Assembly (NCBI GenBank): GCA_016281165.1
Contig: JAEEIC010000091.1
Location: 1 to 16,746 of the forward strand
DNA: 16,746 nucleotides
Source: Bacillota bacterium
GTDB taxonomy: Bacteria > Bacillota > Clostridia > Peptostreptococcales > Anaerovoracaceae
Direction: 5' to 3'
Shown here: one piece after another, positions 1 to 7,221 of the stretch
Numbering within the stretch: position 1 is the first letter of the stretch
Layout: each line of letters starts with the position of its first letter
Notes under the pieces: model-generated
Told to the model about the DNA's origin: nothing
The model's input: the letters and a program-made list of their open reading frames with translations, nothing else
The model's database searches: none
Translations under genes and position numbers: made by a program

Positions 1-534
1 ACCACCCCCATCTTCACGATGGTAAAGCATACCGTCCTCACCGGGCACGGGGCCGAGAAGACCCGCTACGTCATCGAGCATAGGGGCGCCGCCGCCATCG
101 CGGCCCTTACGAAAGAAGGTAAGCTCCTCATGGTGCGCCAGTACAGGAAGACTCTCGATCAGGTGGTCTGGGAGATACCGGCGGGCTCTGTCGATCCCGG
201 CGAGGAGCCCCGCGAATTCACGGGCAAAAGCGGCATGAAGGGCGTCTGGCTCTCCGTCGCCAAAAGAGAACTGAAGGAAGAGACCGGCTGGGAGGGCGAG
301 AACTGGCAGCCTCTGGCCACTATATACGGCACCGTGGGCTACTGCAATGAGAAGATCGAGATCTGGAGATGCGACTGCACCGAGAAGGGCGCTACCGATT
401 TCGACGAGGACGAGTTCCTGGAGCTGCACGAGATGGAGATCCCCGAGCTGGTCGCGATGATAGAAAGAGGCGAGATAGTCGACGCCAAGACGGTCACCGC
501 GATACTGCTGACAGCGAAAGAGATGAAGGTATAG
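1..534 (+). CDS. Nudix hydrolase, ADP-ribose pyrophosphatase (NudF) type, 5' partial
   Basis: Likely hydrolyses ADP-ribose or a related nucleoside diphosphate to AMP plus ribose 5-phosphate in the cytosol. The frame is open to base 1. The first ATG at 19 lies inside the usual N-terminal beta-sheet region, so about 20 residues are probably missing and the true start is upstream. Counted from that ATG, the protein shows the family run EHRGAAAIAAL, then MVRQYRK, then EIPAGS, and ends with the typical ERGEIVDAKT helix. The Nudix box starts GSVDPGE and ends RELKEETGW, so the catalytic Glu residues are present. The segment between is 20 residues rather than the canonical 7, an insertion of about 13 residues. 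Only 3 nt separate it from the recombinase gene, so the two are probably co-transcribed; nudF near xerD is a familiar Bacillota neighbourhood. Substrate is inferred from the family only. Confidence 0.88.
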   Translation, partial: TTPIFTMVKHTVLTGHGAEKTRYVIEHRGAAAIAALTKEGKLLMVRQYRKTLDQVVWEIPAGSVDPGEEPREFTGKSGMKGVWLSVAKRELKEETGWEGENWQPLATIYGTVGYCNEKIEIWRCDCTEKGATDFDEDEFLELHEMEIPELVAMIERGEIVDAKTVTAILLTAKEMKV

Positions 535-537
535 GCA

Positions 538-1422
538 ATGAGATACGAAGAAGAATTCAGAGAATACCTGAGAAAGACGAGAAACGCCTCCCCCAGCACC
601 GAGAACGCCTATGCCGGCGATATCAGGGAGTTCGAGGCCTTCTGCGCCGAAAGGGGAAAGTCCCTCGAGAGCGCCGGCGGCGCGGAGGTGCAGGCCTTCC
701 TGCTGAAGCTGGGCGAGGAGGGCAGGAGCTCATCCACTGTTAACCGTAAAATGTCTTCTGTAAGGTGCTACTATTCCTGCCTGATGGAGAAGGGGCATAT
801 AAGCTCTGACCCCTGCGGCGGCATCAAGCCTCCCCGGACGGCGAGAAAGGCTCTCGACCACCTGAGCATAGAGGAGGTCGACAGGCTGCTCGATATCGAG
901 GGAGACGATCCCAGGACCTTAAGAGACAGGGCTCTTCTGGAGCTGATGTACGCCACCGGCATGAGGGCGGGCGAGATCGCCGCCTCCAACGTCAGCGACG
1001 TCGACCTGAAGATAGGCTTCATAATCTGCTCGAGCGAGGGCAACAGCCGCATGATACCGATAGGAAGGCCCGCTCTGGAGGCTCTCTCCGCCTATCTGGA
1101 TAAGGGAAGAGCGGAGCTTGCCGGCAACGACCGCAACCAGAACGCTCTCTTCCTCAATTACCAGGGCCAGCGCATCACCCGCCAGGGCATCTGGAAGATC
1201 CTGAAGCACTACGGCGAAAAGGCCGGCCTTAAGACGGAGCTCAGCCCCCAGATCCTGAGGAACTCCTTCGCCACCCACATGCTGCAGAACGGGGCCGACC
1301 TCAAGTCCCTGCAGGAGCTCATGGGGCTCAAGGATATCAACGCCGCCAGGCTCTATCTTTCCGTCACGCGCAACAGGATAATGGACGTCTACGACAGGAC
1401 CCACCCGAGGGCGAAAAAATAG
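538..1422 (+). CDS. XerD-like tyrosine recombinase with degenerate active site
   Basis: At 294 residues this is the normal length for XerC/XerD, which resolve chromosome dimers at dif. An N-terminal SAM-like DNA-binding domain (about 1-90) is followed by the catalytic domain (about 108-290). Aligning by eye with E. coli XerD without gaps through key segments: Arg148 is present (R143 in ATGMRAGE), Lys172 is Glu (E167), His244 is Gln (Q238 in SPQILR), Arg247 is present (R241), His270 is Leu (L264 in LMGLKD), and the nucleophile Tyr279 is present (Y273). Three of six catalytic residues are therefore changed. The fold is intact, with no frameshift. It could be an inactive paralogue, an accessory or architectural recombinase, or a weakly active enzyme. 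The start at 538 follows a GAAGG about 10 nt upstream. Family assignment is firm; activity as a recombinase is doubtful. Confidence 0.87.
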   Translation: MRYEEEFREYLRKTRNASPSTENAYAGDIREFEAFCAERGKSLESAGGAEVQAFLLKLGEEGRSSSTVNRKMSSVRCYYSCLMEKGHISSDPCGGIKPPRTARKALDHLSIEEVDRLLDIEGDDPRTLRDRALLELMYATGMRAGEIAASNVSDVDLKIGFIICSSEGNSRMIPIGRPALEALSAYLDKGRAELAGNDRNQNALFLNYQGQRITRQGIWKILKHYGEKAGLKTELSPQILRNSFATHMLQNGADLKSLQELMGLKDINAARLYLSVTRNRIMDVYDRTHPRAKK

Positions 1423-1444
1423 CGAAAAGCGTTGAAAATTATGC

Positions 1445-1473
1445 TTGCATTCGCATCCGGTATGTGGTAATAT
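1445..1473 (+). promoter_or_regulatory. rplS promoter, extended -10
   Basis: TTGCAT (1445-1450), a 17-nt spacer, then TAATAT (1468-1473) preceded by TGG, giving an extended -10. Predicted start near 1480, leaving a leader of about 98 nt before rplS. Read by eye; no transcript data. Confidence 0.75.
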
Positions 1474-1577
1474 CCCCTTTGCGTATTACGGGCGGTCCGC
1501 TGGGAGAGCCATAAAGCACAGGGCTTTTGACGCTAACTATTCCAAGAACGTCTATGAAATCGAAAGGAAGATACGAA
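1474..1577 (+). promoter_or_regulatory. rplS 5' leader, possible L19 autoregulatory element
   Basis: About 100 nt of untranslated sequence between a strong promoter and the rplS Shine-Dalgarno (AAAGGAAG, 1563-1570). Short pairings are visible: GCGT (1481-1484) with ACGC (1530-1533), a small GCGGTCCGC hairpin (1492-1500), and GAGCC (1506-1510) with GGCTT (1522-1526, one G-U pair). L19 leaders are known in other Bacillota and ribosomal protein leaders often mediate feedback. I cannot match this one to a known consensus, so regulation is inference. Confidence 0.35.
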
Positions 1578-1922
1578 ATGGATCTCATCAAATCAATCAC
1601 TGAAGAGTACGAGAAGAAGGACATTCCCGAGTTTTCCGTAGGCGACACCGTCAAGGTCTACGTAAAGATCAGGGAAGGCAACAGAGAAAGGATCCAGGTC
1701 TTTGAGGGCTTCGTCCTCAAGAGACAGAACGGCGGCATCAGCGAGAGCTTCACCGTAAGAAGGATAGCAAGCGGCGTCGGCGTCGAGAAGACCTTCCCCC
1801 TTCATTCGCCCCTCGTAGAAAAGATCGAGCTCGTCCGCAAGGGCAGCGTCAGAAGAGCCAAGCTGAACTACATGAGACAGAGGACAGGCAAGGCCGCGAG
1901 GATCAAAGCCAGCGAAAAGTAA
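1578..1922 (+). CDS. rplS: 50S ribosomal protein L19
   Basis: A structural protein of the large ribosomal subunit that sits at the 30S-50S interface. The 114-residue product has normal length. It shows the family motifs FSVGDTVKVYVKIREGNRERIQVFEG spread over residues 20-45, RRIASGVGVEKTFPLHSP in the middle, and RRAKLNYMRQRTGKAARI near the C terminus. The ATG at 1578 is chosen because AAAGGAAG lies 7 nt upstream and MDLIKSITEEY is the usual L19 N terminus; the in-frame ATG at 1527 would add residues unlike the family and lies in the leader. Unlike the common rpsP-rimM-trmD-rplS operon, rplS here follows the recombinase gene and has its own strong promoter and terminator. rbgA follows, as in many Bacillota. 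Confidence 0.97.
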   Translation: MDLIKSITEEYEKKDIPEFSVGDTVKVYVKIREGNRERIQVFEGFVLKRQNGGISESFTVRRIASGVGVEKTFPLHSPLVEKIELVRKGSVRRAKLNYMRQRTGKAARIKASEK

Positions 1923-1935
1923 ATGATGGACCGAG

Positions 1936-1968
1936 GAGCCTTTGTTTTACAGAGGCTCTTTTGTTTTG
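1936..1968 (+). terminator. Intrinsic terminator after rplS
   Basis: GAGCCT (1936-1941) pairs with AGGCTC (1953-1958) across an 11-nt loop, followed by TTTTGTTTT. A modest 6-bp stem with a clear T-tract. Read-through into rbgA is possible. Confidence 0.7.
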
Positions 1969-1996
1969 CCCTGAATAGTTGTAAAATCAAAGAGAA

Positions 1997-2833
1997 ATGA
2001 GCGATATCAACAACATAAACTGGTTCCCCGGCCATATGAAAAAGACCAGGGAGCTCATACAGGAGAACCTCAAGCTCGTCGACGCCGCCGTCGAGCTCCT
2101 TGACGCGCGCATCCCCGCCTCCAGCAGGAACCCCGTCATCGGCGAGCTCGTGAAGAACAAGATCCGCGTAGTAGTTCTCAACAAGGCCGACCTCGCCGAT
2201 CAGGAGCAGACCAGAGCCTGGGCCGAAAAGCTCAGGGCGGAGGGCAGCAGGGTCCTGATCATGAACGCCGAGAGCGGCGAAGGGACCGCGGCCCTGAAGA
2301 GCCTCCTCACGCGTCTTAAAGAGGAAAAGAACGAAGGATCCGTCAGGAACAAGCCGCTGAGGCTGATGATCGTCGGCATCCCCAACGTGGGCAAATCCTC
2401 CCTCATCAACAGGCTCACCGGCAGCAAGAGCGCGAAGACCGGCAACAAGCCCGGCGTCACGAGGGGAAAGCAGTGGCTGAGCCTGGGCGAGGGCATAATG
2501 CTGCTCGACACCCCCGGCATACTCTGGCCCAAGTTCGAGGACCAGGAGACCGCCAAAAAGCTCGCCTTCTGCGGGGCCATCAGGGACGAGATCATGGATC
2601 TTCCCACTCTGGGCATGGAGCTCATAGGCCTGCTCTCCGAGAGAGCTCCAGAGCTCCTCAAGGCCCGCTACAGGCTCGAGGCCATAGAAGAGACGCCTCT
2701 GCTCACCATGGAGGCCATCGCCGTGAAACGCGGCTTCATCATGGCCGGAAAGCGCATCGATTATGACCGTACCGCCAGGACCGTCATCGACGAGTTCAGG
2801 GCCGGGACCATAGGGCGGATCTCGCTGGAATAG
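1997..2833 (+). CDS. rbgA: Ribosome biogenesis GTPase RbgA (YlqF)
   Basis: A circularly permuted GTPase needed for late assembly of the 50S subunit. At 278 residues it has normal length. The permuted motif order is clear: G4 NKAD (62-65), then G1 GIPNVGKS (127-134), G2-region Thr in PGVTRGKQW (152-160), and G3 DTPG (171-174). The N-terminal WFPGHM holds the catalytic His of this family (H13 here), and the C-terminal domain carries the YDRTARTVI-type RNA-binding end. It lies downstream of rplS, a recurring Bacillota arrangement that fits a shared role in 50S biogenesis. The usual rnhB neighbour is absent. The start region is unusual: no good Shine-Dalgarno (only AAAGAGA) and a TAAAAT at 1982-1987 just upstream, suggesting weak or near-leaderless initiation. 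Confidence 0.96.
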   Translation: MSDINNINWFPGHMKKTRELIQENLKLVDAAVELLDARIPASSRNPVIGELVKNKIRVVVLNKADLADQEQTRAWAEKLRAEGSRVLIMNAESGEGTAALKSLLTRLKEEKNEGSVRNKPLRLMIVGIPNVGKSSLINRLTGSKSAKTGNKPGVTRGKQWLSLGEGIMLLDTPGILWPKFEDQETAKKLAFCGAIRDEIMDLPTLGMELIGLLSERAPELLKARYRLEAIEETPLLTMEAIAVKRGFIMAGKRIDYDRTARTVIDEFRAGTIGRISLE

Positions 2834-2849
2834 AAAGCCAAATTCAAGG

Positions 2850-2878
2850 TTCCAGTTATCTGATCATCAACATAATAT
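2850..2878 (+). promoter_or_regulatory. Putative promoter of the seven-gene run starting with the M42 peptidase
   Basis: TTCCAG (2850-2855), 17-nt spacer, TAATAT (2873-2878), in an AT-rich 88-nt gap upstream of a strong AAAGGAGCGG ribosome binding site. The heptamer GATCATC occurs twice (2862-2868 and 2893-2899), flanking the likely start. The -35 is weak. Confidence 0.5.
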
Positions 2879-2921
2879 AAATTACGTAAACAGATCATCT
2901 TGCTTAACGAAAGGAGCGGAA

Positions 2922-3959
2922 ATGAAGAGAGAATACGCGGAATTCGCGGTAAAGAAGACCTTTGAGCTCATCGCCATCGACAGCCCCAGCGGCTATACCC
3001 TCGAGGCCATGAAGTGGGTAAAGAAGCAGTTCAACGACCTGGGCTTCAAAGCAGAGCTCACCAACAAGGGCGGGGTCCTGATCGACTTCGGCGGCAGCGA
3101 CGAAGAGTACGGCGTCATGTTCGACGCCCACGGAGACACCCTGGGCGCCATGGTGGCGGAGATCGAGCCCTCCGGCACCTTGAGGCTCACCAACATCGGC
3201 GGCTTCAACGCCAACAACGCCGAGGCCGAGAACGTGAGGGTCCACACCCGCGGCGGCAAGGTCTACGAGGGCACCATCCAGCTCCACAATCCCTCGATAC
3301 ACGTGAATCTCGAGTACAGCGACACCAAGCGCGGCTTCGATACCGTCGAGGTCTATCTCGACGAGGACGTCCATTCTGTCGACGAGGTCAAGGCCCTGGG
3401 CATCAGGGTGGGAGACTACGTCTGCGCCGATCCCAGATCCAGAGTCACCGAGAGCGGCTACATCAAGAGCAGGTTCCTGGACGACAAGCTCTCCGTCGGC
3501 ATGCTCATGGCCTACGGCAAGTACATCAAGGATAATAACATCAGCCTCAGGCATCATCTCTGGGGCCACGTGACCGCCTATGAAGAGGTCGGTCACGGCG
3601 CCTCCTCCACCTGCCCCGAGGGCGTGCTCGAGGTCATCAGCGTCGATATGGGCTGCGTGGGCGACGGCCTCGAATGCACCGAAAAGCAGGTCTCCATCTG
3701 CGCCAAGGACAGCGGAGGGCCCTACAACTACGAGATCACCGGCAAGCTCATCAAGGCCGCCGAGAACGAAGGCGCCGACTACGCCGTCGACGTCTATCCC
3801 CGCTACGGCAGCGACGTGGAAGCGACCTTAAGATCGGGCCACGACATAAAGCACGGCCTCATAGGCGCCGGCGTCTTCGCCAGCCACGGCTACGAGCGCA
3901 GCCACATGGAGGGAGTCCTCAACACCCTCAAGGTCATGAAGGGCTACATGGAGCTCTAG
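2922..3959 (+). CDS. M42 family metallopeptidase (glutamyl aminopeptidase/endoglucanase-like)
   Basis: A cytosolic di-metal aminopeptidase of the M42 (TET/PepA/FrvX) family that removes N-terminal residues from short peptides. At 345 residues it has normal length. Expected metal and catalytic residues are visible: the first His/Asp pair in FDAHGDTLG (H70, D72), the bridging Asp in FLDDKLSVG (D187/D188), the catalytic Glu pair in YEEVGHG (E221/E222), Asp in VDMGCVGDG (D242), and the last His in YERSHMEGV (H328). The start has AAAGGAGCGG 3 nt upstream. It is the first gene of a co-directional run; only one base separates it from the radical SAM gene. Specificity for acidic, neutral or other residues cannot be told from sequence. 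Confidence 0.92.
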   Translation: MKREYAEFAVKKTFELIAIDSPSGYTLEAMKWVKKQFNDLGFKAELTNKGGVLIDFGGSDEEYGVMFDAHGDTLGAMVAEIEPSGTLRLTNIGGFNANNAEAENVRVHTRGGKVYEGTIQLHNPSIHVNLEYSDTKRGFDTVEVYLDEDVHSVDEVKALGIRVGDYVCADPRSRVTESGYIKSRFLDDKLSVGMLMAYGKYIKDNNISLRHHLWGHVTAYEEVGHGASSTCPEGVLEVISVDMGCVGDGLECTEKQVSICAKDSGGPYNYEITGKLIKAAENEGADYAVDVYPRYGSDVEATLRSGHDIKHGLIGAGVFASHGYERSHMEGVLNTLKVMKGYMEL

Positions 3960-3960
3960 C

Positions 3961-4986
3961 TTGAAACGCCACGCCATCATCCCCATCTTCATACCCCATC
4001 TGGGCTGCCCCCACAGCTGCGTCTTCTGCAACCAGCGCGCCATCACCGCCAAGAGCGGGGCCGTGAGCGAAGAGGACGTGAGAAGGACGGCGGAGCAGTA
4101 TCTCTCCACCCTTGAAGGCTCGGGGGTGGAGGAGATCGAGCTCTCCTTCTTCGGCGGCAGCTTCACCGGCATACCCATCGAGGATCAGAGCAGGTATCTC
4201 GCCATCGCCAAAGAGTACAAGGACGCGGGGCGGATCTCGAAGATCCACATGTCCACGAGGCCCGATTACATCGACCGGCGCATACTGGACAATCTGGCCT
4301 TTTACGGCGCCGACGTGATCGAGCTGGGCGTGCAGTCGTTCGACCCGAAGGTCCTTGAGCTCTCCGAAAGGGGCCACAGCCCGGAGCAGGTCTTCGCCGC
4401 TTCCGCGCTCATCAAAGAGTACGGCATGACCCTCGGCATCCAGCTCATGATCGGCCTTCCCGGGGATTCGTACGAAGCCTGCATGGACTCGGTGAGAAAG
4501 ACCGTCAGCGTCGCTCCCGCCATCGCCCGTATCTATCCGACCGTCATCATCAGCGGCACGAAGCTCGCCGGCATGTATCTTGACGGCAGCTATGTGCCCT
4601 TCACGCAGGACGAGACCCTGCGCATCGCCAAAGACATGTATCTGGGGCTCACGGGAGCGGGGATCAACGTCATCAGGGTGGGCCTCAAGGCCAGCGCCCT
4701 GATCAATGACGGCGACGATTCTGTCGTTCTGGGCGGCACTTATCATCCGGCCTTCAGGCAGCTTCTGGACGGGGCTCTGGCCAGGGACCGCATAGAAGAG
4801 GCCCTGGCCGGCTGCGAGGCCCTGACCGTGAGGGCGGGGAGCAAGGCTCTTTCCGCCGCGGTGGGCCATAAGGGCGCGAACCGGGAGTATTTCGCCGCGA
4901 AATACCCCCAAAAGCGTCTGCGCTTCGTTTCGGACAGCAGTCTTGATGAGCACGAGCTGCGCTTTAAAAAGGACGCGCCCCGATGA
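3961..4986 (+). CDS. Radical SAM protein, Elp3-like (elongator protein 3 N-terminal type)
   Basis: A [4Fe-4S]/S-adenosylmethionine radical enzyme of 341 residues. The cluster motif CPHSCVFC gives C16, C20 and C23 (CX3CX2C). FFGGSFTG is the SAM-contacting GGE-like motif, followed by STRPDYID, ELGVQSFD and QLMIGLPGD, all typical of the Elp3/YhcC branch. It lacks the acetyltransferase half of true Elp3, as do the many Clostridia homologues of this length whose substrate is unknown. Translation starts with TTG at 3961, supported by GGAG (3950-3953) inside the end of the peptidase gene. Its stop overlaps the next gene by 4 nt (ATGA), implying translational coupling. Family is clear; substrate, possibly a tRNA, is inference. 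Confidence 0.9.
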   Translation: MKRHAIIPIFIPHLGCPHSCVFCNQRAITAKSGAVSEEDVRRTAEQYLSTLEGSGVEEIELSFFGGSFTGIPIEDQSRYLAIAKEYKDAGRISKIHMSTRPDYIDRRILDNLAFYGADVIELGVQSFDPKVLELSERGHSPEQVFAASALIKEYGMTLGIQLMIGLPGDSYEACMDSVRKTVSVAPAIARIYPTVIISGTKLAGMYLDGSYVPFTQDETLRIAKDMYLGLTGAGINVIRVGLKASALINDGDDSVVLGGTYHPAFRQLLDGALARDRIEEALAGCEALTVRAGSKALSAAVGHKGANREYFAAKYPQKRLRFVSDSSLDEHELRFKKDAPR

Positions 4987-5669
4987 TATACGTATCGTCT
5001 CTGGCCCATCCCCGGCTTTTGGACTGGCTGGCCGGGCTGGACGATCTCACTTTGGTCGGACCCTTAAAGGGACCTTCTGAGCCCGTCAGCTGCCACCCCG
5101 ACCTTCTGTACTGCCGGCTGGGAGCCGGCGCCGCCGCTCCCGTCTTCAAGGGCAGGGAGGAAGCCCTCGGCCCCGTCTATCCCGCCGACTGCGTATACAA
5201 CGCGGCCGTCTGCGGCAGATATCTCATCCATAAAAAAGACCTCACGGATCCCGCCCTGCTCGAGGCGGCAGAAGAGCATATCCGCGCCGTCCGCGGCGGA
5301 GAGATGCTCTTCGTTCCCGTCCCCCAGGGCTATACCAAGTGCAATATCGCGGTCGTAGACGAAGATCACGTCATCACCTCCGACCGGGGGATCGCGAAGG
5401 CTCTGGCGGAAAAGACCGGGATCGACTGCCTGCTCATCCCGCCCGGCGGCATAAGCCTTCCTCCTTACGGGACGGGCTTCATCGGCGGCTGCTGCGGCAG
5501 GGCAGGCGATGTGATGATCTTCAGCGGCGATCTGTCCGCCTTCCGTTCGGGATCCCTGATCCGTTCATTCATATCGGGCTGCGGGCTCGAGATCAAAGAA
5601 TTTCCGGGCCTGCCCCTCGCCGACATCGGCAGCATCATAAGCGCCGAAGACATCCTGTCCGGCGCCTGA
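4983..5669 (+). CDS. DUF6873-family protein of unknown function
   Basis: A 228-residue soluble protein with no signal peptide or membrane helix. Recognised as DUF6873 from memory of the conserved blocks: an NAAVCGRYLIHK segment, VPQGYTKCNIAVVDEDHVITSD, GIAKAL, a DCLLIPPGGISLPPYGTGFIGGCCG stretch and a C-terminal ADIGSIIS. The Gly-rich GFIGGCCG and the Cys in GYTKC may mark a ligand or metal site, which is inference. It overlaps the radical SAM gene by 4 nt, so the two are translationally coupled and possibly work together. Uncharacterised in any organism that I know of. Confidence 0.75.
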   Translation: MIYVSSLAHPRLLDWLAGLDDLTLVGPLKGPSEPVSCHPDLLYCRLGAGAAAPVFKGREEALGPVYPADCVYNAAVCGRYLIHKKDLTDPALLEAAEEHIRAVRGGEMLFVPVPQGYTKCNIAVVDEDHVITSDRGIAKALAEKTGIDCLLIPPGGISLPPYGTGFIGGCCGRAGDVMIFSGDLSAFRSGSLIRSFISGCGLEIKEFPGLPLADIGSIISAEDILSGA

Positions 5670-5693
5670 CATAATGAAGATGAAGGAGGGAAT

Positions 5694-6521
5694 ATGAGAC
5701 CTCTCATACTTATCTCGCCCGACGAGAGGCCGTCTTCCGACGGCAGACCTTACTATTATCTCAGAAGGAGCTACGGCCTGGCTGTCGCCGCGGCGGGAGG
5801 CGCGCCCCTGATGGCGGCGGATCCGGCCTGCTTCAGCGAATACGCTGAGATCTGCTCCGGCCTGATACTGAGCGACGGGATCAAGCTTCTGAGCCCCGGC
5901 AGATACGGCAGGACCTCAGAGGACATCCCCGGCCTTTCGCCCTTTGAGCTTCCCGTCTCCGTCGCCAGAGACTCAAGAGAGCTCTGCCTCTGCGAGGCTT
6001 TCTTAAGAGCGAAAAAGCCTGTGCTCGGCATAGGGCGGGGCATGCACGTCATAAACGTCCTGCTGGGAGGGACCCTGAAGACCGCGAAGAGCGACGGCCA
6101 TCCGGACGCCATGACCCATATGACGGCCGTCCCCGGGAGCGTCCTGCGCCGCCTCATGGGAGAGAGCTTTGAAGCCTTATGCTGCGCGAGGCAGCAGACA
6201 GACCGGCCCGGAAGGGGCCTCGTGCCCTCCGTGTTCGGCGAAAAGGGCGCGGTCATGGGTTTTGAGCATGAAGAGCTCCCCGTATTCGGCGTCCAGTGGC
6301 ATCCCGAGCCTCTTGCGGGAGACCTTGAGCTCTACAGGCTGAACAGGGACAAGGACGAGGCCCGCCCGATACCGGAGGAGGAGATGAAGGCTTCCAGGGC
6401 CAGAGCGGTGACGAAAAAGCCCGATCCGGCCTTCCCCGGCGACCTCGAAGCGGCCTTCTCCGATCCCGGCCCGCTGTTCACATATTTCGTCAGCTTATGC
6501 GAAGGAGGCCTCCATGGATAG
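5694..6521 (+). CDS. Class I glutamine amidotransferase-like (peptidase C26) protein, catalytic Cys replaced by Gly
   Basis: Resembles gamma-glutamyl-gamma-aminobutyrate hydrolase (PuuD), which cleaves gamma-glutamyl amides using a Cys-His-Glu triad. The nucleophile elbow, usually GICRG, reads GIGRG: residue 114 is Gly (GGG at 6033-6035). The His and Glu remain in QWHPEP (H203, E205). The segment that in active relatives reads NSFHH is SFEALCCARQQ here. About 40 extra charged residues (about 213-255) separate HPEP from the terminal FTYFVSLC motif. The reading frame is clean, so this is a conserved-looking pseudoenzyme, not a broken gene. The start at 5694 follows AAGGAGGG. It overlaps the next, Cys-containing paralogue by 8 nt, which suggests a dead/active pair. 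Hydrolase activity is not expected unless one of C163/C164 substitutes. Confidence 0.85.
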   Translation: MRPLILISPDERPSSDGRPYYYLRRSYGLAVAAAGGAPLMAADPACFSEYAEICSGLILSDGIKLLSPGRYGRTSEDIPGLSPFELPVSVARDSRELCLCEAFLRAKKPVLGIGRGMHVINVLLGGTLKTAKSDGHPDAMTHMTAVPGSVLRRLMGESFEALCCARQQTDRPGRGLVPSVFGEKGAVMGFEHEELPVFGVQWHPEPLAGDLELYRLNRDKDEARPIPEEEMKASRARAVTKKPDPAFPGDLEAAFSDPGPLFTYFVSLCEGGLHG

Positions 6522-7218
6522 AAGACCGGTGATACTCATAGCCTGGGGACCCTGTCTCGACGACCAGTTCTACTCCCACGGCATGATGCTCTTAAGATCG
6601 TACGAGCTCGCTGTCGCCGCGAACGGCGGCGTGCCCCTGATCCCTCTCGACGCCTCCTCGATCGAAGAATATGTTTCTCTCGCCGACGGGCTGATACTCC
6701 CCGGCGCCCAGAGGGAGATGGTCAAGCCCGGCGTCCCCCGCGAGGTGAGGGGCGAGGCTTCGAACAGGAGGGAGATCTTCCACGAGGCGCTCTTCAAAGC
6801 CTTTTACGAGGCGGGCAAGCCCGTGATGGGCATCTGCGAGGGCTGCCAGAAGATCAACTGCTGTCTGGGCGGCACTCTCGACGTCGAGCTCCAGAAGAGC
6901 CGCGGGGTGCTGCACTGGGACAGCGCCCATACCGTAAGCTGCGCCGAAGGCTCTGTCATACGCGCTCTCTGGGGCGAAGAGCCCGTGGTCAACAGCTTCC
7001 ACAATTTCGCCATCGAGAAGGCCGGGGAGGGCATAGTCATCACCGCCGTCTCGCCTCAGGGCAACGCCGAGGCCTTCGAGCACGAGAGCAGGCCCATATT
7101 CGGTTACCAGTTCCACCCTGAGCGCATGAGGGGAGACGAGAAGCTGCCCTGCGACGGCGCGGACGGAGATATCATATTCAGGCATTTCATAAGCATCTGT
7201 TCGGAAAGGAAAAATTGA
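6514..7218 (+). CDS. Peptidase C26/PuuD-like gamma-glutamyl hydrolase, catalytic triad intact
   Basis: A class I glutamine-amidotransferase-fold hydrolase of 234 residues, related to the upstream protein. Here the triad is present: C108 in GICEGCQ, and H201 and E203 in YQFHPER. The NSFHN segment (160-164) matches active gamma-glutamyl-GABA hydrolases. GICEGC departs from the usual GICRGM, so specificity may differ. The expected reaction is hydrolysis of a gamma-glutamyl amide to glutamate plus amine, with the real substrate unknown. The start ATG at 6514 follows GAAGGAGG (6499-6506) and overlaps the previous gene by 8 nt; the dehydrogenase begins 3 nt after its stop. The context suggests it feeds the acid-sugar genes downstream. 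Confidence 0.88.
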   Translation: MDRRPVILIAWGPCLDDQFYSHGMMLLRSYELAVAANGGVPLIPLDASSIEEYVSLADGLILPGAQREMVKPGVPREVRGEASNRREIFHEALFKAFYEAGKPVMGICEGCQKINCCLGGTLDVELQKSRGVLHWDSAHTVSCAEGSVIRALWGEEPVVNSFHNFAIEKAGEGIVITAVSPQGNAEAFEHESRPIFGYQFHPERMRGDEKLPCDGADGDIIFRHFISICSERKN

Positions 7219-7221
7219 GCA

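Noticed and set aside
538..1422. Integron or phage integrase as a sign of a mobile island
   Set aside because: Length and domain layout are those of chromosomal XerD, the neighbours are housekeeping, and no attachment site, repeat or phage gene is nearby.
3934..4953. 339-codon minus-strand frame opposite the radical SAM gene
   Set aside because: The plus strand encodes a radical SAM protein with an intact CX3CX2C motif; the antisense frame is a codon-bias shadow without a ribosome binding site.
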